Counted from the first letter of the stretch, positions 15,603-25,766 are shown. The stretch is 64,000 nt of DNA from an uncultured Dysgonomonas sp. (GCF_934668725.1 NZ_CAKUOF010000012.1:1-64000), one strand, 5' to 3'. Translations and numbers: made by a program. Notes: a model not told the origin generated them from the sequence alone.

Positions 15603-16610
15603 ATGAAAATAGTCTCTATTATATTATTTTTCAGTATTATTATTTTATACTCCTGTAATGAAAAAGCTCAAGAGCCTTCATTAGCGGATTCTCAGTTGAA
15701 AGATTCCTTAGTAATCGAAGAACAGGAAACTATACGTTTTGATCCCGATAAGATTGAGATAGAAAAGGCTTTACTTTACAATGAACATACACTAGAAGAC
15801 ACGTATCCATATAAAGATACAGTAAGAGTATTTCAGTGGGATAAAATACGCAAGCGACTAGCCTTACTCGATTCAATAGAATCGGTACCTGCATCGTGGG
15901 CTATTTTACAAAACTATAAGAATAAAAATGGAGAAGCTCCTCTTGTAAAATCATACAGAAGAGATTCTTATAAAAGAATTTCCGATACATTAGGAGTCGA
16001 AAGATACCAATCGGTTCCTCTATTCCTCCCTACCGACTCTGTCGTTGCAGAAATATATGGCAGAGATGGTTCGCTGGTAAAGTTAATAAAGAATGATTCG
16101 AACCGATTAGTAAAAATAGCAACCATAGATATGGTAGGAGAATGGCTTGTACCAAAAAAATATATTAAACCAGTAAATGATACTATCGTTTTCAAGAAAG
16201 CTATTTTTGTAGACCTCACCAACCAGAATATAGCAACAATGGAAAAAGATGGCGACAAATGGCTTGTAAGAAGTATGAATCCCGCCACAACAGGTTTACA
16301 TAAACCTCCTCATATGCAAGAAACACCTCAAGGTATCTTTGTTGTTCAGGAAAAAAAATCAAAAATGGTTTATCTGGTTGACGGATCACAAGAAACAGGT
16401 GGATTTGCTCCTTATGCGAGCCGTTTTTCCAATGGCGGCTATATACATGGTGTACCGGTAAATGCTCCCGGCACTAACTTGATAGAATTCAGTCCATCGC
16501 TGGGTACAACACCTCGCTCTCATATGTGTGTAAGAAATGCTACCTCTCATGCAAAATTTATTTATGATTGGGCTCCGACAGAACAAACTATAGTTTTTAT
16601 TTTTGATTGA
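15603..16610 (+). CDS. L,D-transpeptidase (YkuD) lipoprotein
   Basis: This 335-aa protein has a lipoprotein signal ending in YSC (Cys-18) and a C-terminal YkuD domain. The conserved histidine sits in YIHGVPVNAPG and the catalytic cysteine in RSHMCVRNA, where the usual S-H-G-C-V-R reads S-H-M-C. It would form 3-3 peptidoglycan cross-links or attach proteins to peptidoglycan, in the periplasm. The long N-terminal part (residues 20-200) is not recognised. A second, different L,D-transpeptidase-type gene follows at 16732. The Gly to Met change next to the nucleophile is unusual but may be normal in this subfamily. Confidence 0.85.
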   Translation: MKIVSIILFFSIIILYSCNEKAQEPSLADSQLKDSLVIEEQETIRFDPDKIEIEKALLYNEHTLEDTYPYKDTVRVFQWDKIRKRLALLDSIESVPASWAILQNYKNKNGEAPLVKSYRRDSYKRISDTLGVERYQSVPLFLPTDSVVAEIYGRDGSLVKLIKNDSNRLVKIATIDMVGEWLVPKKYIKPVNDTIVFKKAIFVDLTNQNIATMEKDGDKWLVRSMNPATTGLHKPPHMQETPQGIFVVQEKKSKMVYLVDGSQETGGFAPYASRFSNGGYIHGVPVNAPGTNLIEFSPSLGTTPRSHMCVRNATSHAKFIYDWAPTEQTIVFIFD

Positions 16611-16731
16611 ATACTTTAACCTTTATTCTCATTTTTAAAATATAACTTTGTGGTCTTTAAGGATAAAACCTATTTATTAAATTGTTTACCCAATTGTATA
16701 GATTGGTGATTTTACTCTATTTTATTTAAAT

Positions 16732-17430
16732 ATGCAGAAAGTTATATTATATGTTTTGCTGTTCTTTATTCCTATAAATTATTATTCGGGTACTAAAGAT
16801 AAAACAGTATTTCCCCTTGTTTCTTTAACCTCAGAGTGTGAAAAGCTCTACAACGATATGCATTTGGAAGGCATTGTTAATTACAAAGCTTTTCAACAAG
16901 CATATATAGGTTACAATAAAATTCACGAAACTAATAAAGATATTATTACGCTGATTGACTTTAGTAAACCTTCGACACAAGAACGTTTATACGTACTGGA
17001 TATGAAAGAGAAAAAACTACTCTTCTCATCACTGGTGTCTCATGGAAGGAACAGTGGAGAAAATTATGCAACCTCTTTTTCTAATGAAAACGGTTCATAT
17101 AAAAGTTCATTAGGTTTTTACTTAACGGAAAATACTTACGAAGGTAAAAATGGATACTCACTAATATTAAACGGATTGGAAAGAGGTATTAATGATCGGG
17201 CAAAAGAACGAGCCATTGTTATTCATGGTGCCCCCTACTCCAACCCATCAGTCATAGCTTCAGGGAGACTAGGTAGAAGCCAAGGGTGTCCGGCACTCCC
17301 CCAATCAATAAGTAAACCAATAATTAATACAATAAAAGGAGGAACTCTTCTGTATATTTATGCGGATGATCAAAAATATCTGGCTCAAAGCTCTATCTTA
17401 TCGTCATATACAGCAACTGCATCATTATAA
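16732..17430 (+). CDS. Murein L,D-transpeptidase catalytic-domain protein (YkuD_2 type)
   Basis: This 232-aa secreted protein has an N-terminal hydrophobic signal. The catalytic region reads AIVIHGAPYSNPS then GRLGRSQGCPALPQ, with His and Cys in the arrangement typical of the PF13645-type family, which is distinct from the YkuD form encoded just upstream. A -7 box TAACTTTG at 16643-16650 suggests its own promoter with a leader of about 75 nt. It is followed by a long bidirectional terminator shared with the convergent aldolase gene. It likely remodels peptidoglycan in the periplasm; the exact reaction is not proven. Confidence 0.88.
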   Translation: MQKVILYVLLFFIPINYYSGTKDKTVFPLVSLTSECEKLYNDMHLEGIVNYKAFQQAYIGYNKIHETNKDIITLIDFSKPSTQERLYVLDMKEKKLLFSSLVSHGRNSGENYATSFSNENGSYKSSLGFYLTENTYEGKNGYSLILNGLERGINDRAKERAIVIHGAPYSNPSVIASGRLGRSQGCPALPQSISKPIINTIKGGTLLYIYADDQKYLAQSSILSSYTATASL

Positions 17431-17440
17431 AAATATAGAA

Positions 17441-17487
17441 TAATAACAAAAGAGGTTGTTCATAGAGAACAACCTCTTTTGTTATTA
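17441..17487. terminator. Bidirectional terminator, 20-bp perfect stem
   Basis: Bases 17441-17460 pair perfectly with 17468-17487 around a 7-nt loop, with A-rich and T-rich outer flanks. It separates the convergent transpeptidase and aldolase genes and should stop transcription from both sides. Confidence 0.92.
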
Positions 17488-17504
17488 TTTGTACCAGAAA
17501 TACC

Positions 17505-18560
17505 TTAAGCAATAGTAATAGTATTATCTAAATAAACATCCTGAATAGTATTCAATAATTCTATACCTTCTTTCATTGGTTTTTGGAAAGCTTTACGCCC
17601 ACAAATCAATCCCATCCCCCCGGCACGTTTATTAACTACAGCAGTATAAACAGCATCCTTCAAGTCTGAAGCCCCATGAGACTCACCGCCCGAGTTAATT
17701 AACCCAACACGCCCCATATATCCATTAGCAACCTGATATCGGCACAAATCAATTGGGTGATCGGTAGTCAGCTCAGAATACATCCTAGGATTAGTTTTAC
17801 TAAACTTAATAGCTGTAAACCCACCATTATTTGTAGGAAGTTTTTGTTTTACAATATCCGCTTTTATGGTTACTCCCAGGTGGTTGGCTTGCCCCGTCAT
17901 ATCAGCGGCAGCAGAATAATCGACTCCGTCTTTTGTAAATGCCGGATTACGCAAGTAACACCAAAGAATAGTTACCATACCCAATTCGTGAGCATATTCG
18001 AAAGCTTTGGCAATATCAACTAATTGTCTGCGGCTCTCTTCCGATCCAAAATATACAGTAGCACCTACCGCAACAGCTCCCATGTTCCAAGCTTCTTTAA
18101 CTGTACCAAATAGCACTTGATCGTATGTAGTAGGATACGACAGTAATTCGTTATGATTGATTTTTACTACAAAAGGAATTTTATGTGCATATTTACGAGC
18201 AACAGAGCCTAATACGCCGAATGTAGAAGCTACAGCATTACAACCACCCTCTATAGCCAGTTTCACAATATTCTCCGAATCGAAGTATAAAGGATTAGGT
18301 GCAAATGAAGCACCAGCTGTATGTTCGATGCCCTGATCTATAGGGAGAATAGAAAGATACCCGGTGTTAGCCAGTCGACCATGACCTAAAAGAGATTGAT
18401 AACTATTCAATGTTTGAATATTTCTGTCCGAGTTAATCCAAATATCATCAATAATAGATGGACGAGGTACATGGATAAGTGATTTGTCGATTGTTTTGCT
18501 AGTGTGGTTCAATAAATAAGATGCAGAATCACCTAAAATTTGTTCAATTTTTGAGTTCAT
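17505..18560 (-). CDS. fbaB: Class I fructose-bisphosphate aldolase (FbaB/DhnA type)
   Basis: This 351-aa protein matches the archaeal/bacterial-type class I aldolases: GYLSILPIDQGIEHTAG near residue 70, PFVVKINHNELL, and the Schiff-base region FTAIKFSKTNPRM. It interconverts fructose 1,6-bisphosphate with dihydroxyacetone phosphate and glyceraldehyde 3-phosphate without a metal. It is divergent from the PEPCK-like gene, which places two central-carbon genes back to back around a shared control region (18561-18793). Confidence 0.95.
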   Translation of the reverse strand: MNSKIEQILGDSASYLLNHTSKTIDKSLIHVPRPSIIDDIWINSDRNIQTLNSYQSLLGHGRLANTGYLSILPIDQGIEHTAGASFAPNPLYFDSENIVKLAIEGGCNAVASTFGVLGSVARKYAHKIPFVVKINHNELLSYPTTYDQVLFGTVKEAWNMGAVAVGATVYFGSEESRRQLVDIAKAFEYAHELGMVTILWCYLRNPAFTKDGVDYSAAADMTGQANHLGVTIKADIVKQKLPTNNGGFTAIKFSKTNPRMYSELTTDHPIDLCRYQVANGYMGRVGLINSGGESHGASDLKDAVYTAVVNKRAGGMGLICGRKAFQKPMKEGIELLNTIQDVYLDNTITIA

Positions 18561-18722
18561 AATTTTATGGTTTTATATGAAGAGACATATACTATAATAA
18601 ACAGATAATGAGTCTTAATAGTTTACATCAATAGCTCATAAAAAATAATAAAAGAAAGCTTTTTTAACAAAAAAGAGAAAAGATAAATACACCCTTTATT
18701 ACAATTAGTCTGAATTATTTTT

Positions 18723-18730
18723 TAACTTTG
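18723..18730 (+). promoter_or_regulatory. -7 box that decides the start of the PEPCK-like gene
   Basis: TAACTTTG matches TAnnTTTG exactly. No good -33 element is present at the right distance. If this box is used, transcription begins near 18737, so a TTG start at 18728 is impossible and the ATG at 18794 becomes the first good start. Confidence 0.5.
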
Positions 18731-18793
18731 CTAACTACGCTAAACAAAAAGATATCATTTACAAATATTAATAATCAAAGAGTAAGAGAAGAT

Positions 18794-20524
18794 ATGCTAC
18801 ATGAATTCACCCTATCGCGTGATAAAGCGATGATAAATTTCACCTTAAAATACTGTGATACTAAACAAAAATTGCTAAGTAGTTACGGTTTTAAACGGGT
18901 TGTAGAAGCGTTCATCCAAAAAATTAAAAAAGACGATCCTATCATATACGATCATTACATCAAAAGTTTCAAAACAGATGAAGACCTGATCGAATCACTT
19001 ATCGAATCATTCAAATTATTAACTGTTTTCAAAATAGAAGAGGTAATAGAAGTAGACAATAAGTATACCGCTTTTTTTGCGGATAAAGATTTGTTTATAG
19101 AATTAATAGACCTATTGATCCAATTCTGGAAAAATCTTGAGAGATACTCTATCGTTCGCAATTCGAGCTTAGGAGACGGTCTGCAAAATGTTCGTTTTAT
19201 TCAAGCAAATGATTTATTTAACGATCTGGTACTTACTACTGCCCGTAGAATAACAGAAACTGTAAACGGATTCGAACAACGTGTGTACCGTCAAAAAACA
19301 GTTGGGGCAACAGCATCACTAACCCTTAATGATGTTAACTGGAATTGTCCTATCGAATATAAAGGGTTGACTGCTATACCATTTATCAGTACAGTTGTCA
19401 TACGTCCTCCTTTTATTACTTATACCAAACGAAATACTCGTGATGGTATTTTTCAGGAACATTCTCAAAACCCATTGGAAAACATTGCTCTCAATGAAGA
19501 CGATTGGTTTGTATTTCCAGCTAAAGTAGGCACAATGCTTACATTTGTATACTTCCACAAAGACTTCATGGCTCATGGTATTGGTCTGTCTAATCTGTTC
19601 GAACTCGCAAAAGAGAGCGAATATATTGGCAAAAAACCAGATATCATCTATGTTTTCGGATATCCTGACGGACACGAAGAAAAACGTACATTCTATTACA
19701 AAGATAAGAAAAATGATATCCTGATCGGATACGCAAACTATTGTGACGATATCGACTATTTTGGCTACATGAAGAAGATGTTATTAACACTTCACAACGT
19801 AAAACAAATAGAATTCAACAGATTACCTATCCACGGTGCAATGGTAAACATTGTATTGAAAAACGGTAACGAATCTAATATCATCATAATGGGTGATAGT
19901 GGTGCAGGAAAATCTGAAAGTTTGGAAGCGTTCCGTACTCTGAACGAAAGCTATATCCGTCATATGCGTGTTATTTTTGACGATATGGGATTCCTGAATA
20001 AAGAAGCAGACGGGTCAATAAAAGGATACGGAACTGAAATCGGAGCATTTGTCCGTATTGACGACCTTGATCCTGCTTATGCTTACGAACAATTAGACAG
20101 AGGTATTTATACCAATCCTGATAAAATCAATGCTCGTGTAACTATCCCGATCTCTACATATGAAGTAATTTCTAAAGGCTACAAAGTAGATATTATGCTA
20201 TATGCTAATAACTACGAGGATGCTGAGAAAAAGATTGTATTCTATGATGACTTGGCTAAAGCTATCGGTATTTTTGAAGACGGAGCACGTAAAGCTAAAG
20301 GTACTACGACTGAAAAAGGTCTTGTAAAATCGTATTTTGCAAATCCATTCGGACCTGTACAAGAACGTGCAGAAACCGAAGTGTTGGTACGTCAGTACTT
20401 CAAAGATATGAAAGACAACGGTGTGAAGATCGGAGAAATCCACACATCACTAGCAATTGACGGACGTAGTAAAGACGGTCCCCGTGAAGCTGCTGAAGAA
20501 CTATTCTCATTGATTAATAATTAA
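18794..20524 (+). CDS. PEP carboxykinase/HPr-kinase-like P-loop protein
   Basis: The protein is 576 aa from ATG 18794. The frame stays open to a TTG at 18728, which would add 22 residues, but a -7 box covers that site. The C-terminal half holds a Walker A, IIIMGDSGAGKSES (about residue 366), closer to the G-D-S-G-x-G-K-S-E of HPr kinases than to classical PEPCK, followed by VIFDDMGF as a possible Walker B. The N-terminal ~350 residues are not recognised. Related Bacteroidetes proteins are commonly labelled phosphoenolpyruvate carboxykinase. No HPr or PTS gene is nearby. The substrate is uncertain; the call is to superfamily only. Confidence 0.7.
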   Translation: MLHEFTLSRDKAMINFTLKYCDTKQKLLSSYGFKRVVEAFIQKIKKDDPIIYDHYIKSFKTDEDLIESLIESFKLLTVFKIEEVIEVDNKYTAFFADKDLFIELIDLLIQFWKNLERYSIVRNSSLGDGLQNVRFIQANDLFNDLVLTTARRITETVNGFEQRVYRQKTVGATASLTLNDVNWNCPIEYKGLTAIPFISTVVIRPPFITYTKRNTRDGIFQEHSQNPLENIALNEDDWFVFPAKVGTMLTFVYFHKDFMAHGIGLSNLFELAKESEYIGKKPDIIYVFGYPDGHEEKRTFYYKDKKNDILIGYANYCDDIDYFGYMKKMLLTLHNVKQIEFNRLPIHGAMVNIVLKNGNESNIIIMGDSGAGKSESLEAFRTLNESYIRHMRVIFDDMGFLNKEADGSIKGYGTEIGAFVRIDDLDPAYAYEQLDRGIYTNPDKINARVTIPISTYEVISKGYKVDIMLYANNYEDAEKKIVFYDDLAKAIGIFEDGARKAKGTTTEKGLVKSYFANPFGPVQERAETEVLVRQYFKDMKDNGVKIGEIHTSLAIDGRSKDGPREAAEELFSLINN

Positions 20525-20547
20525 TTATTGATCAAGCTATCAGATAT

Positions 20548-20582
20548 AAAAAGGACTCAAATTAATTTGAGTCCTTTTTTTG
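20548..20582. terminator. Bidirectional terminator between the PEPCK-like gene and putA
   Basis: A nearly fully self-complementary segment, with AAAAAGGACTCAAATT pairing to its mirror image, ends in seven T residues. It lies between convergent genes. Confidence 0.9.
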
Positions 20583-20605
20583 TTGTCGATAAAAAATTTT
20601 ATGCC

Positions 20606-23600
20606 TTATTTATTTTCGTCAAAAATACTTCCGTAACGATGGTATTCAAAAGCAAGACTTTGTTCTTTCAGGTAATGAAGCAATTCTAAACGCCCTTCAA
20701 CTAAAGGTTTATGAGTTGCAATATGTTTCCCTAATTTTGCAGCTTTCTCAAAAATAGCATCCGATAAATTTGCAGTACATGTTCGCACCCGTTCATATTT
20801 ATCCATATCAGCTATAAATTGCTCTTCATTCTCAATTAAAATATCTGCCCCCTTAGTTATGGATATTGCTTTTTCCAAAGCTTGTAATTTATCATTACCA
20901 CCATCAATACTTATAGTCAAATGAGTCTTTGCCGTTGAAGCAGCTAGTAAACTTAGTAAAATATCCCCTAAATCGTCATCAGCCTGAACACGCAGTACTA
21001 CTTTTCGTAAAGGTAGATAACGAAATATATTAGATTCGCCATAAATATGGTTTACATCCCTTTCCTGAGAAAATTCTTCACGCCATGCTTTTCTATAATT
21101 CAGAGCAGCAAAATCTAATCTAGCTTTTAATTTATCATCTGCCACAAGCTCACTTAAAGGAGAGCCGGAAGCTTCAACATCTATTAATTCATTCTCGGAA
21201 AATTCAACAAAACAAGAGACATAATTTACACCTCCCGCTTTAATACCTCCACCAAATGCAGACCGTTTCATTCCTCCGAAAGGCTGACGATTAACTATTG
21301 CACCTGTAATACCTCTGTTTATATATAAATTACCTGCTTCAAGTGTATTTTTCCAAAGTTCCTGCTCGTTCTCGTCCAAACTTTGCAAACCTGATGTAAG
21401 ACCATACTCAGAAGAATTCACATAGGCGATTCCTTGCTCCAAATCATCAATACAGACGACTGCCAACAATGGAGCAAACAACTCGGTTTTAAATGTATAA
21501 CTGGTTGGCTTTACTCCCCATTTGACGGTTGGTTTAAGAATGTATTTCTTTTCGTCTACAAATTCGGGAGCAACTAACCATGATTCTCCAGGTTCCAGAT
21601 GTTCAATAGCATGTAATAATTTATCATTGTCATTCGTAATCATTGGACCAACCATATTGTCGGGATTCCAAACACTTCCGGTATGAAGACTCATTACAGC
21701 ATCTTTCAATTTCGATTTGAAATTTTCGTCATTGTAAATATCCTTATCAACCAACAGAAGCGAGCACGCCGAACACTTTTGCCCTGCATTACTGAAAGCC
21801 GACGAAACGACATTTAAAATAGCATGATCCTGATCACCATTCCCGGTAAGAATAATTGCATTCTTTCCTCCTGTTTCAGCCGAAAGCGGTGTACGCGGAC
21901 TATTTTCCAACAAACAGAAAGCTGTATCGGTTCCACCTGTAAGAATTACATGTTTAATAGATGAATGGGCAGTTAAATAATTAAGAGGTTCACGCCCATC
22001 CGTACAAACCACTTGCAAAGCATCTTTAGGCACACCTGCATCCCAGAAGCATTGGGCAAATTCCCAAGCAATAGGCAAAGCAACCGTAGCAGGTTTTAAA
22101 ATCACGGAATTACCTCCTGCAAGTGCTGCGGCAACTCCTCCAACCGGAATAGCCAGTGGAAAGTTCCAAGGCGGAATTACCAAAACAATACCTTTGGCTT
22201 TATAAGATACAGTTTCGAGATCAGCAAACGGTTTCATTGTGATGGGATAAAACCGACAGAAGTCGATTGCTTCCGAAACCTCGACATCCCCTTCCATAAA
22301 GGTTTTACCTGTAATGGCAGACATACAACCTATTAAATCGCCTCTCTTAGCAGATAAATTATCGGCAACAGTATGTAATATCTGATTTCTACTATCAAGG
22401 CTTGTATTTCTCCATCCCGATTTATCTGATTCTGCAATGGCAATAATTTCTTTAACCTGCTCTAATGATGACAAGCTTGCTTCACAGAAACAAACTTCAT
22501 CATTCCGGCTTCTATCGTAATACTTCTTTTTACTCTCGGTAGTTATCTCTTGATTTCCTATCTGAACAGGGATTTTATAGTTATCTTCATTTATCTCAGT
22601 ACCCCATTTTTTCAATTTGTCCAATACCCATTTTCGATTGACAGGCAAATCCAAATCTGTATCGGGTTCATTATGAAAAATATTAATATCCCGCACCGGA
22701 AGAGGTTTATCCAATCTATTTTGTTTCCTGAAAGCTTCAGCCTTCATACTGTCTTTTTTATTATAAGCATCAAGAAACTGATTTGCCAGAAAATCCCAAT
22801 GAGGACTATCCAATTTCAGGTTAAACGAATAACTTAAAAAATTATCTTTACCTGTATTCTCATCCAAACGTCTAACCAAATATGAAACCGCATTCAAGAA
22901 ATGTTCTTTCTTTACTACGGGAGTATATAATATAATTTGTTTACCCAAACTTCTCATGACGCGAGGCAAGTGATTTGCCATCCCCTCGAGCATTTCGAAA
23001 GTAATATAGTCTTTCACATCATTCTTTTCACTCAATAGGTAAGCATATCCTATAGTGAAAAAGTTATGAGATGCAACACCTACATGAAGCACTTTTGCAT
23101 TTTCAGGCAATAACGCCACATCTAGAATATGCAAATAATTGGCATCGACATCTACTTTAGAAGGTAACACTGGATTCGGCCAACCTTTCAATGAAGATAT
23201 AATACTTTCCATTTGTAGATTAGCACCCTTTACCAATCTCATTTTAAGAGGTGCTCCTCCTTCTACAACCCGTTTCTTTGCCAGTGCAAGTAGCCGTTGC
23301 TGAAATAATGCTGCATCGGGCAAATACGCTTGTACAACTATGCCTGCCGTATAATTTTTAAATTGAGGCATACTTAGAACAGTTTCAAACACATCAAGTG
23401 TTAGTTCCGCATCTTTATATTCCTCCATATCAAGATTCACAAACTTAGCCTTTTGAGCTCCGTCTTGTGTAGTATAAGGATAGTCTATTGCCTGCTGATA
23501 TATTGCAGCCACACGCTCACAAAGCTCTTTTTTATTTTGCTCGTAACTCAATGGCTTGATCTGAGCATAAATACCCGATAGCTTAATAGAAATATAATTA

Positions 23601-24115
23601 ACATCGGGTTCTTTCAATGCCTCCAGATAATGCTCATACCGATGCTTAGCTTCGCCGTCTCCCAAAACAACTTCTCCCAACAAATTCACATTCTGCCCTA
23701 TATGACTTTTCCATCTATGCTCCAGATGTTTAGTCAACTCAGGACGCTCTTCTCCTATAATAATTTTACTTGTTTCCTGACGAAGCCGGTCTTTGAAAAT
23801 AGGTATAGAGATTCCATCAAATAAATAACCTACACTTGTAAATAACTTCAACATCATCTGATCGAGTGGTCCAAAGAAATCAGGAACACCATACTCCTCT
23901 ATAAGCAACTTCATGCGTTTTGCCAGTTTTTTACGGTTACGAATCTGAGATGATTCGTCCAACATCTTCGACAATAAAATTTTATTAGCCGGAGTTTGTA
24001 CCAATGACGCAAATTTTTGCTGTTCTTTAATCTCTTCGGGAGTTAACTCATTTTCTGCCTTCGCCAGAAATTGTTTAGCCCAATCCAATACATCAGAAGT
24101 CTTTATGTTTTCCAT
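20606..24115 (-). CDS. putA: Bifunctional proline dehydrogenase / P5C dehydrogenase
   Basis: This 1169-aa fusion starts at ATG 24115 (MENIKTSDVLDWAKQFLAKA). The N-terminal half is the FAD-dependent proline dehydrogenase barrel. The C-terminal half is an aldehyde dehydrogenase with the cofactor-site stretch VIPPWNFPLAIPVGG, the glutamate motif SAETGGKNAIIL and the catalytic cysteine in SNAGQKCSACS. Together they oxidise proline to glutamate. An open-frame extension to 24205 has no good start context and reads as non-protein-like. A trailing ~150-residue C-terminal region beyond the ALDH domain is present, as in other long PutA forms. No DNA-binding ribbon-helix-helix is seen, so it is not a self-regulating PutA. 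Confidence 0.95.
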   Translation of the reverse strand: MENIKTSDVLDWAKQFLAKAENELTPEEIKEQQKFASLVQTPANKILLSKMLDESSQIRNRKKLAKRMKLLIEEYGVPDFFGPLDQMMLKLFTSVGYLFDGISIPIFKDRLRQETSKIIIGEERPELTKHLEHRWKSHIGQNVNLLGEVVLGDGEAKHRYEHYLEALKEPDVNYISIKLSGIYAQIKPLSYEQNKKELCERVAAIYQQAIDYPYTTQDGAQKAKFVNLDMEEYKDAELTLDVFETVLSMPQFKNYTAGIVVQAYLPDAALFQQRLLALAKKRVVEGGAPLKMRLVKGANLQMESIISSLKGWPNPVLPSKVDVDANYLHILDVALLPENAKVLHVGVASHNFFTIGYAYLLSEKNDVKDYITFEMLEGMANHLPRVMRSLGKQIILYTPVVKKEHFLNAVSYLVRRLDENTGKDNFLSYSFNLKLDSPHWDFLANQFLDAYNKKDSMKAEAFRKQNRLDKPLPVRDINIFHNEPDTDLDLPVNRKWVLDKLKKWGTEINEDNYKIPVQIGNQEITTESKKKYYDRSRNDEVCFCEASLSSLEQVKEIIAIAESDKSGWRNTSLDSRNQILHTVADNLSAKRGDLIGCMSAITGKTFMEGDVEVSEAIDFCRFYPITMKPFADLETVSYKAKGIVLVIPPWNFPLAIPVGGVAAALAGGNSVILKPATVALPIAWEFAQCFWDAGVPKDALQVVCTDGREPLNYLTAHSSIKHVILTGGTDTAFCLLENSPRTPLSAETGGKNAIILTGNGDQDHAILNVVSSAFSNAGQKCSACSLLLVDKDIYNDENFKSKLKDAVMSLHTGSVWNPDNMVGPMITNDNDKLLHAIEHLEPGESWLVAPEFVDEKKYILKPTVKWGVKPTSYTFKTELFAPLLAVVCIDDLEQGIAYVNSSEYGLTSGLQSLDENEQELWKNTLEAGNLYINRGITGAIVNRQPFGGMKRSAFGGGIKAGGVNYVSCFVEFSENELIDVEASGSPLSELVADDKLKARLDFAALNYRKAWREEFSQERDVNHIYGESNIFRYLPLRKVVLRVQADDDLGDILLSLLAASTAKTHLTISIDGGNDKLQALEKAISITKGADILIENEEQFIADMDKYERVRTCTANLSDAIFEKAAKLGKHIATHKPLVEGRLELLHYLKEQSLAFEYHRYGSIFDENK

Positions 24116-24491
24116 TATTAAAAAGATTATAATATAGTAACTGTAAGTTTTGAAAGTGCTTAAGGTATCTGACCTAATTTTGTTGTTTATCGAAAAAAAC
24201 AACAATTGATAAAAAGCTATAAAAATGGCGCGAGACCTTAGTTGTCTAATGACATCAATATTCTCTGTAATTTTACAAATTATTTTTCTAAATTACTGAG
24301 TAAAAAACCACTTTTTGCAAATAAATTATTTTGACATAAAAATAAGAAAATAAGCATCAATATAAAACAAAATATAAAAAATTTCAATCAATTAGAAAGA
24401 CAATAAAAAGAAACAGATAAAACAAACCATATAAGATATCGAGGTAAATAACTATCTTTATAACTTACTTATAGGCTAAATTCTATTTATC
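24116..24491. other. Intergenic region between divergent putA and the M64 peptidase
   Basis: This is 376 nt of AT-rich control region. The only distinct structure is a 9-bp inverted repeat, TTGTTGTTT at 24180-24188 with its complement at 24197-24205, which may belong to the putA leader. No clear TAnnTTTG box was found on either strand. Confidence 0.4.
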
Positions 24492-25766
24492 ATGCGTAAT
24501 TTAATACTTTTTCTACTCCTTGCATTTCCATTCGTTTCTCAAAGCCAAGAATTTGATACTTATTTTGTAAATAAAACTTTACGAATAGATTATATTTTTT
24601 CGGGAAATTCTGAGAAACAAGCCATAGCAGTAGATCAATTAAATGAACTACCTCAATGGGCAGGAAGAAAGCACAATTTATCAAAAAACCAACTCGAAGG
24701 CAATGGGCAAATAGCCATGTATGATCTTCAATCAGGGGACTGTATTTATAAAAACACCTTCTCAACCCTATTTCAAGAATGGATAACTACAGATGAAGCT
24801 AAAGTGATAACTAAAAGTTTCGAAAATGTATTTCTCTTACCCTTCCCTAAAGAAAAAGTACTAGTCGAAATTTCATTAAGAGACAGGTATGGAAAATATG
24901 ATACAAAAATGAGCCACATTGTAGACCCTTCGGATATTTTAATTCAGAAAAAGGGATACAAAGATATAACGCCCTACTCTATCATTCATAAAGGCAAGGA
25001 AAATACCAAAACGATCAATGTAGCTATACTAGCCGAAGGTTACAAAGCAGATGAAATGGATAGTTTCAGAAAATATGCAGAAGAAACCGTACAACAGATA
25101 CTTTCTTACGCACCTTTCAATAAATATAAAGATAATTTCAACTTTTATTTGGTCGAAAGCCCGTCCAAAGAAAGCGGACTAAGCGTCCCTCGAAATGGTA
25201 TTTGGAAAAATACCGCATTCAACTCACATTTTGATACCTTTTATTCTGAAAGATATCTGACAAGCAGCCGGGTGAAAGACATACACGATGTTTTGGCAGG
25301 AATACCTTACGAGCATATCATTATACTTGCCAATACAGATGTCTACGGAGGTGGTGGTATATTTAATTCTTATACTCTGACAACTACCGGACACAAAAAC
25401 TTCAAGCCTGTTGTTGTACATGAATTCGGGCATAGTTTTGCCGGATTAGCCGATGAATATTTTTACGAAAGCGATGCTTTAGACAATACCTACGAGCACA
25501 ATATTGAACCTTGGGAACAAAATATATCGACATTGGTAAACTTCGATTCCAAATGGAAAGACATGCTACTGACTCAAACTCCTGTTCCCACAAATATAAA
25601 TGATAGCACAAAATATAAAATAGGTGTTTACGAAGGTGGAGGCTATTCTGCAAAAGGTATATATCGCCCTTCGGTAGATTGCAGGATGAAAACGAATACC
25701 AGTAAAGAGTTTTGCCCCGTTTGTCAACGCGCAATAGAGCAGTTAATCCTTTTCTACATTCAGTAA
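24492..25766 (+). CDS. Secreted M64-family (IgA-type) metallopeptidase
   Basis: This 424-aa protein has a short signal peptide (MRNLILFLLLAFPFVSQSQ) and a catalytic domain with the zinc motif HEFGHSFAGLADEY (H-E-x2-H with the downstream Asp/Glu), characteristic of peptidase family M64, whose founding members cleave IgA. Cysteines near the C-terminus (CRMKT and FCPVCQRAI) may form disulphides or bind metal. There is no type IX secretion tail, so it is probably periplasmic or surface-attached. The substrate is not known; in many Bacteroidetes this family is a general secreted protease. Confidence 0.9.
   Translation: MRNLILFLLLAFPFVSQSQEFDTYFVNKTLRIDYIFSGNSEKQAIAVDQLNELPQWAGRKHNLSKNQLEGNGQIAMYDLQSGDCIYKNTFSTLFQEWITTDEAKVITKSFENVFLLPFPKEKVLVEISLRDRYGKYDTKMSHIVDPSDILIQKKGYKDITPYSIIHKGKENTKTINVAILAEGYKADEMDSFRKYAEETVQQILSYAPFNKYKDNFNFYLVESPSKESGLSVPRNGIWKNTAFNSHFDTFYSERYLTSSRVKDIHDVLAGIPYEHIIILANTDVYGGGGIFNSYTLTTTGHKNFKPVVVHEFGHSFAGLADEYFYESDALDNTYEHNIEPWEQNISTLVNFDSKWKDMLLTQTPVPTNINDSTKYKIGVYEGGGYSAKGIYRPSVDCRMKTNTSKEFCPVCQRAIEQLILFYIQ

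Noticed and set aside
24116..24205. 30-residue N-terminal extension of PutA
   Set aside because: The extension includes a hairpin and a very hydrophobic, non-homologous stretch; the ATG at 24115 starts the recognisable protein.
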